A stretch of DNA of 7,136 bases from SIG636 sp045604285 (GTDB lineage: Bacteria > Bacillota > Clostridia > Oscillospirales > CAG-382): the NCBI GenBank assembly GCA_045604285.1, contig JAZUNS010000056.1:1-7136 (forward strand), written 5' to 3'. Position 1 is the first letter of the stretch; the number at the start of each line of letters is the position of its first letter. The notes beneath the pieces are model-generated. The model was given only the letters and a program-made list of their open reading frames with translations, did no database searches and had not been told where the DNA came from. Below are positions 1 to 6,635 of the stretch, in pieces. The position numbers and the translations under genes are program-made.

Positions 1-2499
1 AGCGATGCAGACAAAGGGTCATGGATGGGCGGAGCAGGATATTCATTTGGCGAAGATGGCGGTGATGGCGGCACAGGCGGTCAGGGTGGCAGAGGCGGCG
101 ATGGCGGTCTGCCCGCACAGCAAGGCGTTGCAACCTTATCAGCAAAAATAACCGCATACGATAATGCTCAGCTTTTTGTCCTTCCCGGTGTATATGGCGA
201 TGGCGGCATGGGTGGTCAAGGCGGTCAAGGGGGTACCGGTGGCAGTGGTGGCTCTTGTGATGGTAGACAAACCGGCGGAGAAGGTCCCTGTGGATTCCCC
301 GGCTGCACCTGCGGCGGACACGGCGGCAAGGGCGGCGATGGCGGTAAAGGCGGCACAGGCGGCAACGGTCATTCCGAAGGACTGTGGGGTCCAAACGGTC
401 CTCAAGGCATAGGAGGCATACATAAAAGGACAAAAATATCCTGTAGTTGCTGTAAGGATGGTTCTAATGGCAGCCTTGGTTCCATTGGTAATTTAGGGTC
501 AATCTTATATGCCAGTACAGATTGTTCCCTCTACACTGCAACTTCGGTTTATCACTACGTCAATACAAGTAAAACGTATGATGCATTAATTGGCAATTAT
601 TCTTTAGCGTCCATCGGTTCAACCGAAGAGCAAGCATCGATTGGAAAACTGTTTGAATATTCAAAAGCTTCTTCAGCTTGGATTGGCTTGTCTGTCCTTT
701 CCTACGACGTTAACACTCAAACCGCTATCTGTAAATGGGCTGATGGGGCTATGATCAAGATCGTCGGCACGGGCAGCACTGCGCAAGTTTACAGACTTGA
801 TGCCAACGGCAACGTTATATGCAAAGCTTACGCTAATTTTGCAGACGGCGAACCCAACAACGCCAACAACAACGAGCATTACGTGCATCTTACAACCGGC
901 GCAAAATGGAACGACAACGCTGAAACTGCTGCCATGCCTTACATTACAGAAGAGAAAGTTGGTACGTCCTCCTCTAATACTGCCAACAAAAACGCTTTAG
1001 TAGTCGGCGGCGTATGCGGCTATAATGCAGGTACAATAAAGAGCGCATACAACAAGGGACATATATCCGCCAATAAAGCTTATGCAACCCAAAGCGGCAT
1101 TTCTGCCTATGCAGGCGGTATTGCTGGCTACAACAACGGCAAAGTTGACAAAGCAGTTAATGAAGGAGCGGTAGACTCTTTGGCAATTTCCGATTCCTCC
1201 ACATACTATGCCGACGCATACGCTTACAATATAGGCTATACGTCTTACAATGCAACCTGCACTAACAGTATAGGCTACGTCGATCCTATGCCCAATGCTG
1301 TATCGTCCAATTCTTTGGAAAATTACACAGGCAAGGACGGCGCAGCGGATAAAACGAATACCGCAATTAAAGACGAGCTGAACAAATACTGGAATAACAG
1401 CGAGCTTGTTATCAACTCCGTTTCCAAGACCCGGTACTTAAGAAACAGTGAGTTCGATAAATCAAGTCTTTCCCTCTCCCTTAACGGTTATGAAGTTAAC
1501 GCATACACCGTAAGATACAACTTCTACGAAACAGGCATTGCAACGGTTACTGTAGTGTTCAAGAACGGTACAGGCGAATACATAAGAACCGTACCCGTGG
1601 AGATAATAAAGGAAACTGCTTTGGGTATCGAAGTGTACTTGATGCCCCAAACTGTATTCTCCGTAGTTGACGATTTCTCTTATGACGGTCTTGCGATGAA
1701 ACTGACGTATAACAACGGTAACAGCAAATTGCTTACTTCTAAGAGCGTTAGCGTTTCTGACCCAGATATAAGTTCTGTGGGAAGCAAAACCGTAACGGTA
1801 AGTTATGAGCACGAACCCGAGCAAATATTCACTTATGATTATGAAATCACAGTTACAGATTGCCCTCACGCAAATACGGTAAATACCCCGGAAACGCCTG
1901 CAGACTGTGATGAGAGCGGATATACTGCCGGTGTATTTTGTAACGATTGCGAAATTTATACAAGCGGTCATATATACACCCCTCCCACAGGAATCCACGT
2001 TGACGCTGACGGTCTGTGGGAAAAGGATGGCTATATACATTATCACACTTGTACTTGCGGTGTAACGTTTGATGAAACAGAGCACTCTCACGATAACGCC
2101 TGCGACACCGATTGTAACGTTTGCGGCGCTGTTCGCGTTATCACCCACGATTACTCCGCACAGTGGTCTTCCGATGATAAAAATCATTGGCATGATTGCA
2201 CAGTTTGCGGTGATGATACTGACGTAGAAAAGCACAGCTACGATGATGATTACGACACCGACTGCAATATTTGCGGTACGGAAAGAGAAGCCGCACAGCG
2301 AATCCTTCTCGGTGACGTTAACGGCGATGGCAAAATCAGCAGCCTTGACGCAGCACAAATTCTTAAATACGATGCGTTACTTATAAAGCTTTCCGAAATG
2401 TCTCTTTCTGCAGCAGACGTTAACGGCGACGGCAGAGTAAACAGCCTTGATGCCGCAATAATTCTTAAATACGACGCAGGCATTATAAAAGAGTTTTAA
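1..2499 (+). CDS. Modular secreted protein: Gly-rich region, C-type-lectin-like domain, GLUG-like repeats, type I dockerin (5' partial)
   Basis: The frame is open from base 1. The first in-frame ATG (base 25) is followed by a Gly-rich stretch rather than a signal peptide, so the true start probably lies upstream and 832 residues are visible. Numbering from base 1: about 15-165 is Gly-rich (GGxGGx, with scattered Cys). About 180-318 resembles a C-type lectin domain, with WIGL 227-230, EPNN 284-287, EHYV 292-295 and WND 303-305. About 331-395 has GLUG-like repeats (GGVCGYNAGTIKSA, then GGIAGYNNGKVDKA). About 495-620 has beta-rich Ig-like segments. About 621-760 is Cys/His-rich with several CxxC pairs. 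Residues 772-832 form a type I dockerin with two DVNGDG calcium loops. By family knowledge, the dockerin would dock the protein to a cohesin-bearing scaffold on or outside the cell, and the lectin-like domain could bind carbohydrate. No enzyme domain is seen in the visible part, though one could lie upstream. It ends just before a terminator. Function is inferred from domains only. Confidence 0.85.
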   Translation, partial: SDADKGSWMGGAGYSFGEDGGDGGTGGQGGRGGDGGLPAQQGVATLSAKITAYDNAQLFVLPGVYGDGGMGGQGGQGGTGGSGGSCDGRQTGGEGPCGFPGCTCGGHGGKGGDGGKGGTGGNGHSEGLWGPNGPQGIGGIHKRTKISCSCCKDGSNGSLGSIGNLGSILYASTDCSLYTATSVYHYVNTSKTYDALIGNYSLASIGSTEEQASIGKLFEYSKASSAWIGLSVLSYDVNTQTAICKWADGAMIKIVGTGSTAQVYRLDANGNVICKAYANFADGEPNNANNNEHYVHLTTGAKWNDNAETAAMPYITEEKVGTSSSNTANKNALVVGGVCGYNAGTIKSAYNKGHISANKAYATQSGISAYAGGIAGYNNGKVDKAVNEGAVDSLAISDSSTYYADAYAYNIGYTSYNATCTNSIGYVDPMPNAVSSNSLENYTGKDGAADKTNTAIKDELNKYWNNSELVINSVSKTRYLRNSEFDKSSLSLSLNGYEVNAYTVRYNFYETGIATVTVVFKNGTGEYIRTVPVEIIKETALGIEVYLMPQTVFSVVDDFSYDGLAMKLTYNNGNSKLLTSKSVSVSDPDISSVGSKTVTVSYEHEPEQIFTYDYEITVTDCPHANTVNTPETPADCDESGYTAGVFCNDCEIYTSGHIYTPPTGIHVDADGLWEKDGYIHYHTCTCGVTFDETEHSHDNACDTDCNVCGAVRVITHDYSAQWSSDDKNHWHDCTVCGDDTDVEKHSYDDDYDTDCNICGTEREAAQRILLGDVNGDGKISSLDAAQILKYDALLIKLSEMSLSAADVNGDGRVNSLDAAIILKYDAGIIKEF
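55..369 (+). repeat. Glycine-rich GGxGGx coding repeats in three blocks
   Basis: Three blocks of imperfect GGC/GGT-rich hexanucleotide-to-nonanucleotide repeats lie at about 55-108, 196-252 and 312-369. They encode runs such as GGDGGTGGQGGRGGDGG. Two non-repetitive spacers separate them; the first holds a hydrophobic segment (AQLFVLPGVYG) and the second a Cys-containing one (CDGRQTGG...CGFPGCTCGG). Such sequences can form polyglycine-type helices, which is inference. The DNA is repetitive enough that its length may vary between strains or be misassembled. Confidence 0.8.
2314..2478 (+). repeat. Duplicated dockerin calcium-binding segments (102-base period)
   Basis: Two copies of a 63-base unit lie at 2314-2376 and 2416-2478. 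They encode DVNGDGKISSLDAAQILKYDA and DVNGDGRVNSLDAAIILKYDA. Asp1, Asn3, Asp5 and Asp12 of each loop are the expected calcium ligands of the dockerin F-hand. Both copies carry Ser-Leu at loop positions 10-11, the residues that largely set cohesin specificity in known type I dockerins. This internal symmetry fits a dockerin able to bind in two orientations. Confidence 0.88.
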
Positions 2500-2510
2500 C
2501 AAAAACTTAC

Positions 2511-2542
2511 AAATCCGAGGGGTAACGCCCCTCGGATTTTTT
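2511..2542 (+). terminator. Strong rho-independent terminator after the dockerin gene
   Basis: A perfect 12-bp stem pairs AAATCCGAGGGG (2511-2522) with CCCCTCGGATTT (2528-2539) around a 5-base loop, TAACG. The stem runs into a T tract (2537-2542). It begins 11 bases after the stop codon of the dockerin gene and isolates it from the downstream regulatory operon. The stem also has an A run on its left side, so it may act in both directions. Confidence 0.95.
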
Positions 2543-2558
2543 ATTTGCAAAAATACTA

Positions 2559-2587
2559 TTGACAAAAGAGGTTTAATGTGTTAAACT
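2559..2587 (+). promoter_or_regulatory. Sigma-A-type promoter of the repressor/M56 protease operon
   Basis: A perfect -35 box TTGACA (2559-2564) and a -10 box TAAACT (2582-2587) are separated by 17 bases, which predicts transcription starting near 2594. It lies between the upstream terminator and the repressor gene. The spacer and -10 overlap a palindrome, as expected of a repressed promoter. Confidence 0.75.
2571..2586 (+). promoter_or_regulatory. Putative operator 1 (palindrome over the -10 box)
   Basis: GTTTAA-TGTG-TTAAAC is a perfect inverted repeat with 6-base arms and a 4-base centre. It lies across the promoter spacer and most of the -10 box. Repressor binding here would block RNA polymerase. 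It is the likely site of the adjacent BlaI-family protein, since such repressors normally control their own operons. The sequence differs from the TACA/TGTA-core operators of staphylococcal BlaI, so the assignment rests on position and symmetry. Confidence 0.65.
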
Positions 2588-2596
2588 ACGCCTGCA

Positions 2597-2616
2597 AGGT
2601 CTAATGCATTAAACCT
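2597..2616 (+). promoter_or_regulatory. Putative operator 2 (20-bp near-perfect palindrome)
   Basis: AGGTCTAATG/CATTAAACCT is a 20-bp palindrome broken by one mismatched pair. It lies just downstream of the predicted transcription start and five bases before the ribosome binding site. Its right arm read on the opposite strand, AGGTTTAATG, is identical to bases 2569-2578 of the first palindrome. The two centres are 28 bp apart. The shared half-site supports one protein binding both. Confidence 0.7.
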
Positions 2617-2621
2617 AAATT

Positions 2622-2626
2622 GGAGG
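2622..2626 (+). promoter_or_regulatory. Ribosome binding site that sets the repressor start
   Basis: GGAGG lies 8 bases before the ATG at 2635. An upstream in-frame ATG at 2620 overlaps this motif and has no ribosome binding site of its own, so the later ATG is preferred. Confidence 0.88.
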
Positions 2627-2634
2627 TTTTTAAT

Positions 2635-2997
2635 ATGCAAACCCCAAAAATTTTTGAAAGCGAATACAAATTTCTTTGCATACTGTGGGAGAACGAGCCC
2701 GTGGGGAGCACTGCTCTTGTAAAGCTGTGCAAGGAGCAGCTTGAGTGGAGTAAGGCCACCACTTACACGGTTATACGCCGCCTTTGCGAGCGTGGCGCAA
2801 TAAAAAACGAAAACGCCGTGGTAAGCACCCTTGTTTCCAAGGAGCAGGCGCAGCTATCTGAGTTTGACGAGCTGGTGGAAAAACGGTTTGACGGGTCGGT
2901 GCCTGCGTTTTTTGCCGCATTTTCAAGGCGGGAACGTTTAAGCGAGGAGCAGATTGCAGAGATATTGCAAATTATCAACGGTAAAAATAAGGAGTAA
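2635..2997 (+). CDS. BlaI/MecI/CopY-family transcriptional repressor
   Basis: This is a 120-residue protein, close to the usual size of the family (about 120-130). An N-terminal winged helix-turn-helix occupies about residues 8-70, with the family signatures EYKFLCILWENEP near the start and WSKATTYTVIRRLCERGAI at 38-56 for the recognition helix. A C-terminal dimerisation part follows (about 75-115; FDGSVPAFFAAF then LSEEQIAEI). By homology it binds palindromic operators as a dimer and is inactivated when its M56 partner is activated. In BlaI the cut lies at Asn101-Phe102, and the aligned pair here is Ala95-Phe96. The wing looks a few residues short (NENAVVSTLVSKE). Three bases separate its stop from the next gene's ATG, so the two are very probably co-transcribed and translationally coupled. 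It probably represses its own operon. The family assignment is firm; the physiological signal is unknown and need not be a beta-lactam. Confidence 0.92.
   Translation: MQTPKIFESEYKFLCILWENEPVGSTALVKLCKEQLEWSKATTYTVIRRLCERGAIKNENAVVSTLVSKEQAQLSEFDELVEKRFDGSVPAFFAAFSRRERLSEEQIAEILQIINGKNKE
2989..2994 (+). promoter_or_regulatory. Ribosome binding site of the M56 protease gene
   Basis: AAGGAG lies inside the last codons of the repressor gene, 6 bases before the ATG at 3001. It supports tight coupling of the two genes. Confidence 0.85.
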
Positions 2998-3000
2998 GCT

Positions 3001-6000
3001 ATGAAAACGCTGTTTATTGATGTTTTAGATATAAGCATACTCGCCTCTTTCGTTATATGTGCCGCAGTAATTCTAAGGCTTATACTTAAAAAGTCACCTG
3101 CGTTTATACGCTGCATTATTTGGGCTGTGGTGGCCTTGAGACTTGTGCTGCCAATAAGCCTTGAAAGCAGCATCAGCCTTATACCGCGGGATATTTCGGT
3201 GGCAGAGGCGGTCAGCCAAGGGGATACGCACGGCAACGCATCCACGGTGCCAACGGATAACAGCAACGTCGAAAAGCCGCCCGTGATAAGCGAAGGAGAA
3301 ACGGTATCACTGCCTACCGAGGAGGCACCGCCTATCGTAAGCGCAGCGCCGAAGCCGAGCGTACCTTCTACGGTGGTGCCGGAAGCACCCGACCGGGACG
3401 AGCCCGACGAAGCGGAGCCGAGCTTTGACCTATGGAGCTTGCTTGCCGTTATTTGGATATGCGGCACGGCGCTTATCGTCTGCTACGTGGCGGCAGGCTA
3501 CTGCTTTACCCGACTTAAGGTGAAGGGTGCCGTTGTTTACGCAGACAGGGTTTTTGTTTACGATGGGATAACGCCCTTTGTTTTTGGCATATTTAAGCCC
3601 CGTATATACGTGCCCAAGGACCTTAGCCCGGAGGAGCGTGACATAATAATAGCCCACGAGAGGGCGCATATAAAGCGCGGCGACCACCTAAGCAAGCTGT
3701 TTGGCATTTTGGTCCTTGCGTTGCATTGGTTTAATCCTCTGGTATGGGTTGCGTATATTTTGTTTTGCCGTGACATAGAGCTTGCCTGCGACGAGAAGGT
3801 TGTAAAGGCTATGAACGACGATGAAAAACGCAGGTACTCTCTTACCCTGCTTAAGTGCAGCACGGGCAAAAAAGCCTTTGCGGCGTACCCTTTAGCCTTT
3901 GGCGAGGTGGGCACGAAGGAGCGTGTTAAAAAAGTTATGAGCTATAAAAAGCCAACGGTTTTTGCCATCTGTATAGCGCTTGCCGCCTGCTTGGTGCTGG
4001 TGCTGTGCTTTGCCACCGACCCCAAGGACGGCGGGGAGGTAAGCAGTACCGAGGAAAGCCGCGAAACAAGCTCGGAAAGCACGGAAGAGCAGAGCGTTGA
4101 CAGCAGCGAAGACGATTATTTCACAAGCACCTTTGGTAAGAACATAGCCGCAGGTTGCGAATACCACGTTTTAAACGACGAAATGTTATCTCAAAACGGA
4201 AGCAGCTACGTCAGCGGTTACGACGATACGGGCTTTGTTAAGCTGACCGACGGCGCAGTGGATAATTCGGTATACGAAAGCGGCTACGGCGATACTTCCA
4301 TAAACGCCGTTTATAAAAACGTCTATCTCACCACCGTAATTATAGATCTGGGCGAGGTGCGGGATGATATAGGCGTTGTGACGCTTAGGAACGTCTACAC
4401 GCCGAAGGCAAACGACGATCTGCAATACTATTTCTCTGTAAACGTTTACGTATCCAACGACAATATCGTGTACAACTATTGCACAAACAACGGTACTGGA
4501 TTGTTGATACAAGAAACCGCCGATTTTATCCGAAAAGACTACGTATTCCCCTTCCAATCTGCGCAGGGCAGATATATTAAGCTGGATATTCGTCGCTCTG
4601 CAAGTATTATGGGGCTTAGCGAGGTGGAGGTATATCCCATAGACGCCTCTAAAGCTACCAACCTTGAATGGAGCGTTTCCAACGACTGCACCCTTACCAT
4701 AAAGGGCAGCGGAAGTATGTATTACGACGGCATCGAGGCACCTTGGACTGCGTTTAGCGGCGTTATAACCAAGGTTGTTATTGAGGAGGGTATTACGTCC
4801 GTAGCCGCCAATGCTTTCAGCTATTTTCAAGCTATGACAGAGGTGGTTATTCCCGATACGGTTACGCAAATAAACGCTAACGCCTTTTACCATTGCGAGT
4901 CTTTGAAAAAGGTAAATCTGCCCGACGGAATAAAGACCGTAGAGGGTCGTGCGTTTGAAAGCTGTACGTCCCTGACCGAGGTAAAGCTGCCGAAAGAATT
5001 GCTGAACATAAAAGATTCTGCTTTTTCAGGCTGTACAAGCCTTAAGGAAATAGATATTCCCGACAGCGTTGTTCTTATAGAGAACTTAGCCTTTTGGAGG
5101 TGCTACGCTTTAAAAATCAAAGCCCTGCCCAAAAGCATTAAAACCGTGGGATATTCTGCTTTTCCCGATAACGCTTTTGAGGGGACGCTGTTTATTCCCA
5201 AAAACCTGATAATCGTGCGCAACAACTCCTTCGGTGCGCAAAGCTACTTTGAGGTTGACGGAAACAACGCCGCCTACTCCTCTGAAAACGGGGTGTTGTT
5301 CAACAAGGATAAAACCAACTTAGTGCTGTACCCTGCTTTGAACGGTGCCACCGAGTATACCGTACCTAACGGAGTAACTACAATTTCCGAGGGGGCGTTT
5401 ATGTACGCAACTAACCTTGGCAAAATAAATCTGCCCCAGGGACTTGAAACCGTAGAGGGCGACGCTTTTTCGAATTGTACGGCGCTGGAAAGCATAAGCC
5501 TGCCCGAAAGCGTTAAAACCGTGGGAGATCATGCCTTCAGCAACTGTAGCGCCCTTACGAAGGCAGTATTGCCGTCCGGGCTTAAAATTATACGCAATAA
5601 TACGTTTGACAGTTGCGGCGCCTTGAAGGAGGCGGTTATACCCGACGGCGTGACCGAGATAGAGGAATACGCTTTTGTTTATTGCGGAAACCTTGAGTTG
5701 CCTTCCCTGCCCGAAAGCATAGAGATAATAGGCGATGGGGCGTTTGCAGGTTGCGGCAAATTAAACGTTTCCCTGCCCAAAAATCTGAAAAGCATAGGCG
5801 TCCAAGCTTTTTACAATTGCGGTCTTGAGGTCATTGACATCCCGGAAGGCGTTACCGAAATTGCAGACATCTCCTTTGAGTTTTGTCGCAACGCTACGCG
5901 TATCCACATCCCCGCCTCCGTTAAAAAGATGTATTTGGGGGCATTCGGCGGATGTTACAAACTTGAGCAGATAAGCTACGGCGGCACCGTTGATCAATGG

Positions 6001-6519
6001 CTGAAAATGTCCGTTGACCCCTTCGTTGACGAATGGACGAACACAGATAATATTTTCGGCGCCGAGATACAATGTACCGACGGAATCGGTAGATTTATGA
6101 CCGTATATTGGTTTGATCAGTACGGTTCATACCAAAGTTCCGGCTGTGCCACCTACGACGGCACAGTTCAGGGTATGGTAGATTCGCTGGTACGCTCGCC
6201 CATCTGCCTGTATAGATTTAAAAACGGCATTAAGATAAACAGCCTCAATATAGAAAACACAAACGAGGATGACGTGCAGATTGCGCATATCGACCTTAGT
6301 GAAGAGTTTTCCGAGAGCTTTGAGGGTGATTCCGTCCGTCGAAACTGCCTTATATATGCGCTGACAAACACCTTGCTTGCAAATCACCCGGAGTTAAATT
6401 ACAAGGATAAGGTGCAAATAACCGTTAACGGAGAGGTTATAAGCGACAGCAACGGCATGCAATTGTTTACAGATTTGATTTACCATATCCAAATCCCGCC
6501 CGAGCTGCCCGTGGTATAA
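3001..6519 (+). CDS. BlaR1-type M56 membrane metallopeptidase with discoidin-like, leucine-rich-repeat and GerMN ectodomain
   Basis: This 1172-residue protein is about twice the length of classical BlaR1/MecR1 (about 600). Hydrophobic segments lie at about 10-28, 36-57, 144-168, 233-255 and 320-338. A Pro/Glu-rich loop (about 66-140) separates the second and third. The M56 signature PFVFGIFKPRIYVP is at 192-205. The zinc motif HERAH is at 219-223 (His219, Glu220, His223) and the likely third ligand is Glu260 in DIELACDE, so the protease looks intact. After the last membrane segment come a Ser/Glu-rich linker (about 345-372), a discoidin (F5/8 type C)-like domain (about 381-547), BspA-type leucine-rich repeats (about 555-1000) and a GerMN-like domain (about 1032-1160) with IDLSEEF at 1097-1103. 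No penicillin-binding domain or SxxK sensor motif of the BlaR1 kind was recognised. By analogy, the ectodomain senses a signal outside the cell and the cytoplasmic protease relieves repression by the upstream repressor. The ligand is unknown. Confidence 0.9.
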   Translation: MKTLFIDVLDISILASFVICAAVILRLILKKSPAFIRCIIWAVVALRLVLPISLESSISLIPRDISVAEAVSQGDTHGNASTVPTDNSNVEKPPVISEGETVSLPTEEAPPIVSAAPKPSVPSTVVPEAPDRDEPDEAEPSFDLWSLLAVIWICGTALIVCYVAAGYCFTRLKVKGAVVYADRVFVYDGITPFVFGIFKPRIYVPKDLSPEERDIIIAHERAHIKRGDHLSKLFGILVLALHWFNPLVWVAYILFCRDIELACDEKVVKAMNDDEKRRYSLTLLKCSTGKKAFAAYPLAFGEVGTKERVKKVMSYKKPTVFAICIALAACLVLVLCFATDPKDGGEVSSTEESRETSSESTEEQSVDSSEDDYFTSTFGKNIAAGCEYHVLNDEMLSQNGSSYVSGYDDTGFVKLTDGAVDNSVYESGYGDTSINAVYKNVYLTTVIIDLGEVRDDIGVVTLRNVYTPKANDDLQYYFSVNVYVSNDNIVYNYCTNNGTGLLIQETADFIRKDYVFPFQSAQGRYIKLDIRRSASIMGLSEVEVYPIDASKATNLEWSVSNDCTLTIKGSGSMYYDGIEAPWTAFSGVITKVVIEEGITSVAANAFSYFQAMTEVVIPDTVTQINANAFYHCESLKKVNLPDGIKTVEGRAFESCTSLTEVKLPKELLNIKDSAFSGCTSLKEIDIPDSVVLIENLAFWRCYALKIKALPKSIKTVGYSAFPDNAFEGTLFIPKNLIIVRNNSFGAQSYFEVDGNNAAYSSENGVLFNKDKTNLVLYPALNGATEYTVPNGVTTISEGAFMYATNLGKINLPQGLETVEGDAFSNCTALESISLPESVKTVGDHAFSNCSALTKAVLPSGLKIIRNNTFDSCGALKEAVIPDGVTEIEEYAFVYCGNLELPSLPESIEIIGDGAFAGCGKLNVSLPKNLKSIGVQAFYNCGLEVIDIPEGVTEIADISFEFCRNATRIHIPASVKKMYLGAFGGCYKLEQISYGGTVDQWLKMSVDPFVDEWTNTDNIFGAEIQCTDGIGRFMTVYWFDQYGSYQSSGCATYDGTVQGMVDSLVRSPICLYRFKNGIKINSLNIENTNEDDVQIAHIDLSEEFSESFEGDSVRRNCLIYALTNTLLANHPELNYKDKVQITVNGEVISDSNGMQLFTDLIYHIQIPPELPVV
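4762..5985 (+). repeat. About 16 BspA-type leucine-rich repeats (LRR_5-like, about 23 residues each)
   Basis: Within the M56 protein, residues about 588-995 repeat the pattern xxVxxIxxxAFxxCxxLxxVxLP with a period near 23 residues. Examples are EGRAFESCTSLTEVKLP, GDAFSNCTALESISLP and GDHAFSNCSALTKAVLP. The array is interrupted around residues 740-790 by an island (EVDGNNAAYSS...GVLFNKDKTNLVLYP) that is common in BspA-like proteins. The preceding segment (LEWSVSNDCTLTIKGSG) is the typical cap of such arrays. These repeats usually mediate protein or surface binding outside the cell. Confidence 0.9.
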
Positions 6520-6548
6520 AAAGCTTGATATTTTTTGCCTCAAAATGC

Positions 6549-6575
6549 CGCCGTGATTGTAAAAAAATCGTGGTG
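6549..6575 (+). other. RNA hairpin stabilised by G-U pairs, not a clear terminator
   Basis: CGCCGTGATT (6549-6558) can pair in RNA with AATCGTGGTG (6566-6575) across ten positions if three or so G-U pairs are allowed, with a 7-base loop. No T tract follows, so termination is doubtful. A T run at 6531-6536 lies upstream of it, where it could not serve this hairpin. The gap from 6520 to the next gene contains otherwise only the promoter and ribosome binding site. Confidence 0.35.
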
Positions 6576-6580
6576 AATTA

Positions 6581-6609
6581 TTGACAATCGAGTGCGGTTG
6601 TATTATAAT
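6581..6609 (+). promoter_or_regulatory. Consensus sigma-A-type promoter for the GMP synthase gene
   Basis: TTGACA (6581-6586) and TATAAT (6604-6609) both match the consensus perfectly at the ideal 17-base spacing. Transcription is predicted to start near 6616, leaving a leader of only about 25-30 bases. That is too short for a purine riboswitch. The gene therefore looks strongly and constitutively expressed unless a repressor acts. Confidence 0.9.
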
Positions 6610-6630
6610 TACTCCATTATAAAAATTAAC

Positions 6631-6635
6631 GGAGG
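6631..6635 (+). promoter_or_regulatory. Ribosome binding site of the GMP synthase gene
   Basis: GGAGG lies 4 bases before an ATG at 6640 and 10 bases before a second in-frame ATG at 6646. Neither spacing is ideal, so the start is uncertain by two codons; 6646 is used here because 4 bases is short. Confidence 0.75.

Noticed and set aside
25..27. ATG at base 25 as the true start of the dockerin protein, with AAAGGG six bases before it
   Set aside because: No signal peptide follows, although the protein should be exported, and the frame is open to the window edge. The gene is better treated as 5' partial.
55..369. CRISPR array or satellite in the Gly-rich DNA
   Set aside because: The repeats are short, codon-phased and imperfect with no constant spacer length; they are explained by the protein repeat.
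139..423. Overlapping short frames on both strands in the glycine-rich region
   Set aside because: GGN repeats open all frames and give Ala/Val- or Thr-rich products; the + strand frame 1 reading continues into real domains.
1462..2358. Long minus-strand open frame of 298 codons opposite the dockerin gene
   Set aside because: Its product has no recognisable domain, it lacks a ribosome binding site, and the + strand frame here has clear Ig-like, Cys-rich and dockerin features. It is a shadow frame.
2620..2622. ATG at 2620 as the start of the repressor
   Set aside because: It overlaps the GGAGG that serves the ATG at 2635 and would add five residues (MEVFN) encoded by the ribosome binding site itself.
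2763..3467. Minus-strand open frame of 234 codons across the repressor/protease junction
   Set aside because: It is antisense to two well-supported genes, is rich in Ser/Gly/Thr of low complexity, and has no promoter or domain.
4186..4893. Minus-strand open frame of 235 codons inside the M56 gene
   Set aside because: It is antisense to the discoidin-like and repeat region and has no family resemblance or start signals.
6518..6536. AAAAAGCTTGATATTTTTT as an intrinsic terminator
   Set aside because: The only pairing is A-run with T-run, with no G-C pairs in the stem, so it would be too weak.
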